Positions 63,213 through 64,000 of a stretch of DNA of 64,000 nucleotides are shown here, in pieces. The notes beneath the pieces are model-generated. The model did no database searches. It was not told the DNA's origin and saw only the letters and a list, made by a program, of their open reading frames with translations. A program made the translations under genes and the position numbers. Each line of letters begins with the position of its first letter. The stretch's first letter is position 1. Origin of the DNA: Longimicrobiales bacterium (GTDB lineage Bacteria > Gemmatimonadota > Gemmatimonadetes > Longimicrobiales > Gaopeijiaceae); contig JAQWPM010000017.1 in the NCBI GenBank assembly GCA_029245345.1, forward strand, positions 1 through 64,000. Direction: 5' to 3'.

Positions 63213-63414
63213 GGCGAAAGACCTGTCTAAGTGGACGCGTTGCGGAAGGTGCCCGCATGTATGGGCTCCCGCCAGCCTCGTCGGTGCTTTTAGCTGCATC
63301 ATGAAGCCCCCTTCATCTTAGCTTCACGGTGCGTTCACCCACGAGATCGCGTATTGATTAGGCGCGTCGTGCCCGGACCCAGCACGTACACATTATCCGT
63401 GGATACGAAAACCG

Positions 63415-64000
63415 GTGAGAATCCTCGTAGTCGAAGACGACAAGAAGGTGGCGAGCTTCCTCGAGAAGGGGCTGCGCGAAGAGGGCTATTCCGTCGACAC
63501 GTCGAACGACGGGGACGACGGATTGCTTAAGGCCCGTGTGCACGAGTACGACCTCCTCTTGCTCGATGTGATGCTGCCTGGGAAGAGCGGCTTTGAAATA
63601 GTACGCGAGCTGAGGGCCGCTCAGTCTACCGTGCCCGTCTTGATGCTGACCGCGCGTGACGCCAAGGAGGACGTGGTACTGGGCCTCGACGCGGGCGCCG
63701 ACGACTATCTGACGAAGCCGTTCGGGTTCGATGAACTCCTGGCGCGGGTCAGGGCGCTGCTTCGTCGCGGTGGGGCCTCGCGCCCGGATCGCCTCATCTA
63801 CGACGACGTCGAACTCGATCGGGTGACCCATCGTGCGGATCGCCGGGGGGTAAAGCTCAACCTTACCCCCAAGGAGTTCCAGCTTCTGGAGTTCTTCATG
63901 CTCAGCCCTGAGCGTGTGGTCCGTCGCACCGAACTCTTGGAGAAGGTTTGGGACCTCCACTTCGACCCCATGAGCAATGTCGTCGACGTACATGTCGGTC
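63415..64000 (+). CDS. OmpR-family response regulator, cut by the window end
   Basis: The gene starts with GTG at 63415 and stays open to the last base. It reads RILVVEDDKKVASFLEKGL, Asp51 in LLLLDVMLPGKSG, MLTARD and YLTKPFGFDELLARVRALL, then the winged-helix domain with LTPKEFQLLEFFML and RRTELLEKVWD. CusR/CopR-type regulators look like this, and a sensor kinase normally follows. It is divergent from the M14 gene; the ~200 bases between hold no other gene. Confidence 0.9.
   Translation, partial: MRILVVEDDKKVASFLEKGLREEGYSVDTSNDGDDGLLKARVHEYDLLLLDVMLPGKSGFEIVRELRAAQSTVPVLMLTARDAKEDVVLGLDAGADDYLTKPFGFDELLARVRALLRRGGASRPDRLIYDDVELDRVTHRADRRGVKLNLTPKEFQLLEFFMLSPERVVRRTELLEKVWDLHFDPMSNVVDVHVG

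Noticed and set aside
1-64000. CRISPR arrays, rRNA or tRNA genes
   Set aside because: I saw no regularly spaced short repeats, no conserved rRNA stretches and no cloverleaf with a T-loop GTTCRANNC in a plausible position.

Overview
The window is high-GC bacterial chromosome. It is rich in exported enzymes with signal peptides or lipoboxes: PQQ dehydrogenases, c-type cytochromes, TolB-type propeller/amidohydrolase fusions and 6-bladed propeller lipoproteins. This gene content, including the GEGPGE-type propeller lipoprotein and an LVIVD/DUF305 pair, points to Gemmatimonadota or a near relative such as Acidobacteriota. That assignment is an inference from protein style; there is no rRNA in the window.

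Layout. 1-2.4 kb is a mosaic of gene fragments. An AT-richer island with a truncated GDSL esterase lies between two inverted copies of a ~235-bp repeat, and part of a third copy sits at 9.66 kb. 2.48-6.43 kb is a four-gene minor pilin/pseudopilin operon closed by a strong terminator. 6.5-9.5 kb is a glycosyltransferase and two sulfotransferases on the minus strand, plus a sulfotransferase remnant facing them. 9.7-12.6 kb holds an LVIVD-repeat lipoprotein and a DUF305 copper-type protein. 12.9-25.3 kb starts with an amidohydrolase lipoprotein and continues as a periplasmic redox block: two PQQ dehydrogenases, two paralogous cytochrome c/copper-monooxygenase-like proteins, a diheme cytochrome c and two paralogous secreted proteins of unknown function. 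25.4-30.5 kb contains three exported single-gene units (serine hydrolase, alpha/beta hydrolase, propeller lipoprotein) separated by palindromic elements that begin TAACGTT and resemble integron attC sites. 30.5-44.7 kb is a minus-strand block with a D-aminoacylase-like lipoprotein and three giant TolB-propeller/amidohydrolase paralogues; one carries an extra beta-lactamase domain and one a coiled-coil insertion. 45.3-50.3 kb has a creatininase-family amidohydrolase, a GT-B glycosyltransferase, a lactate permease, a DUF2461 protein and pdxH. 50.4-53.2 kb is a csoR-copZ-copA copper operon with a visible CsoR-type operator. 53.3-57.1 kb is a transporter/HEAT/cyclic-nucleotide-binding fusion followed in the same operon by a DUF481 outer-membrane protein. 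57.3-64 kb has a one-TM protein, a receiver-only regulator, an amidohydrolase lipoprotein, a YkvA-like protein, an M14 carboxypeptidase-like exoenzyme and the start of an OmpR-type regulator cut by the window end.

Taken together, the genes suggest a heterotroph with extensive periplasmic and outer-surface breakdown of peptides and amides, alcohol/aldehyde oxidation feeding cytochromes, and copper handling. The best candidates for undescribed biology are the duplicated redox module at 14.7-25.3 kb, the attC-like bounded cassettes at 25.7-30.2 kb, the 1536-residue triple fusion, and the repeat that recurs downstream of unrelated genes at 0.1, 1.5 and 9.7 kb.
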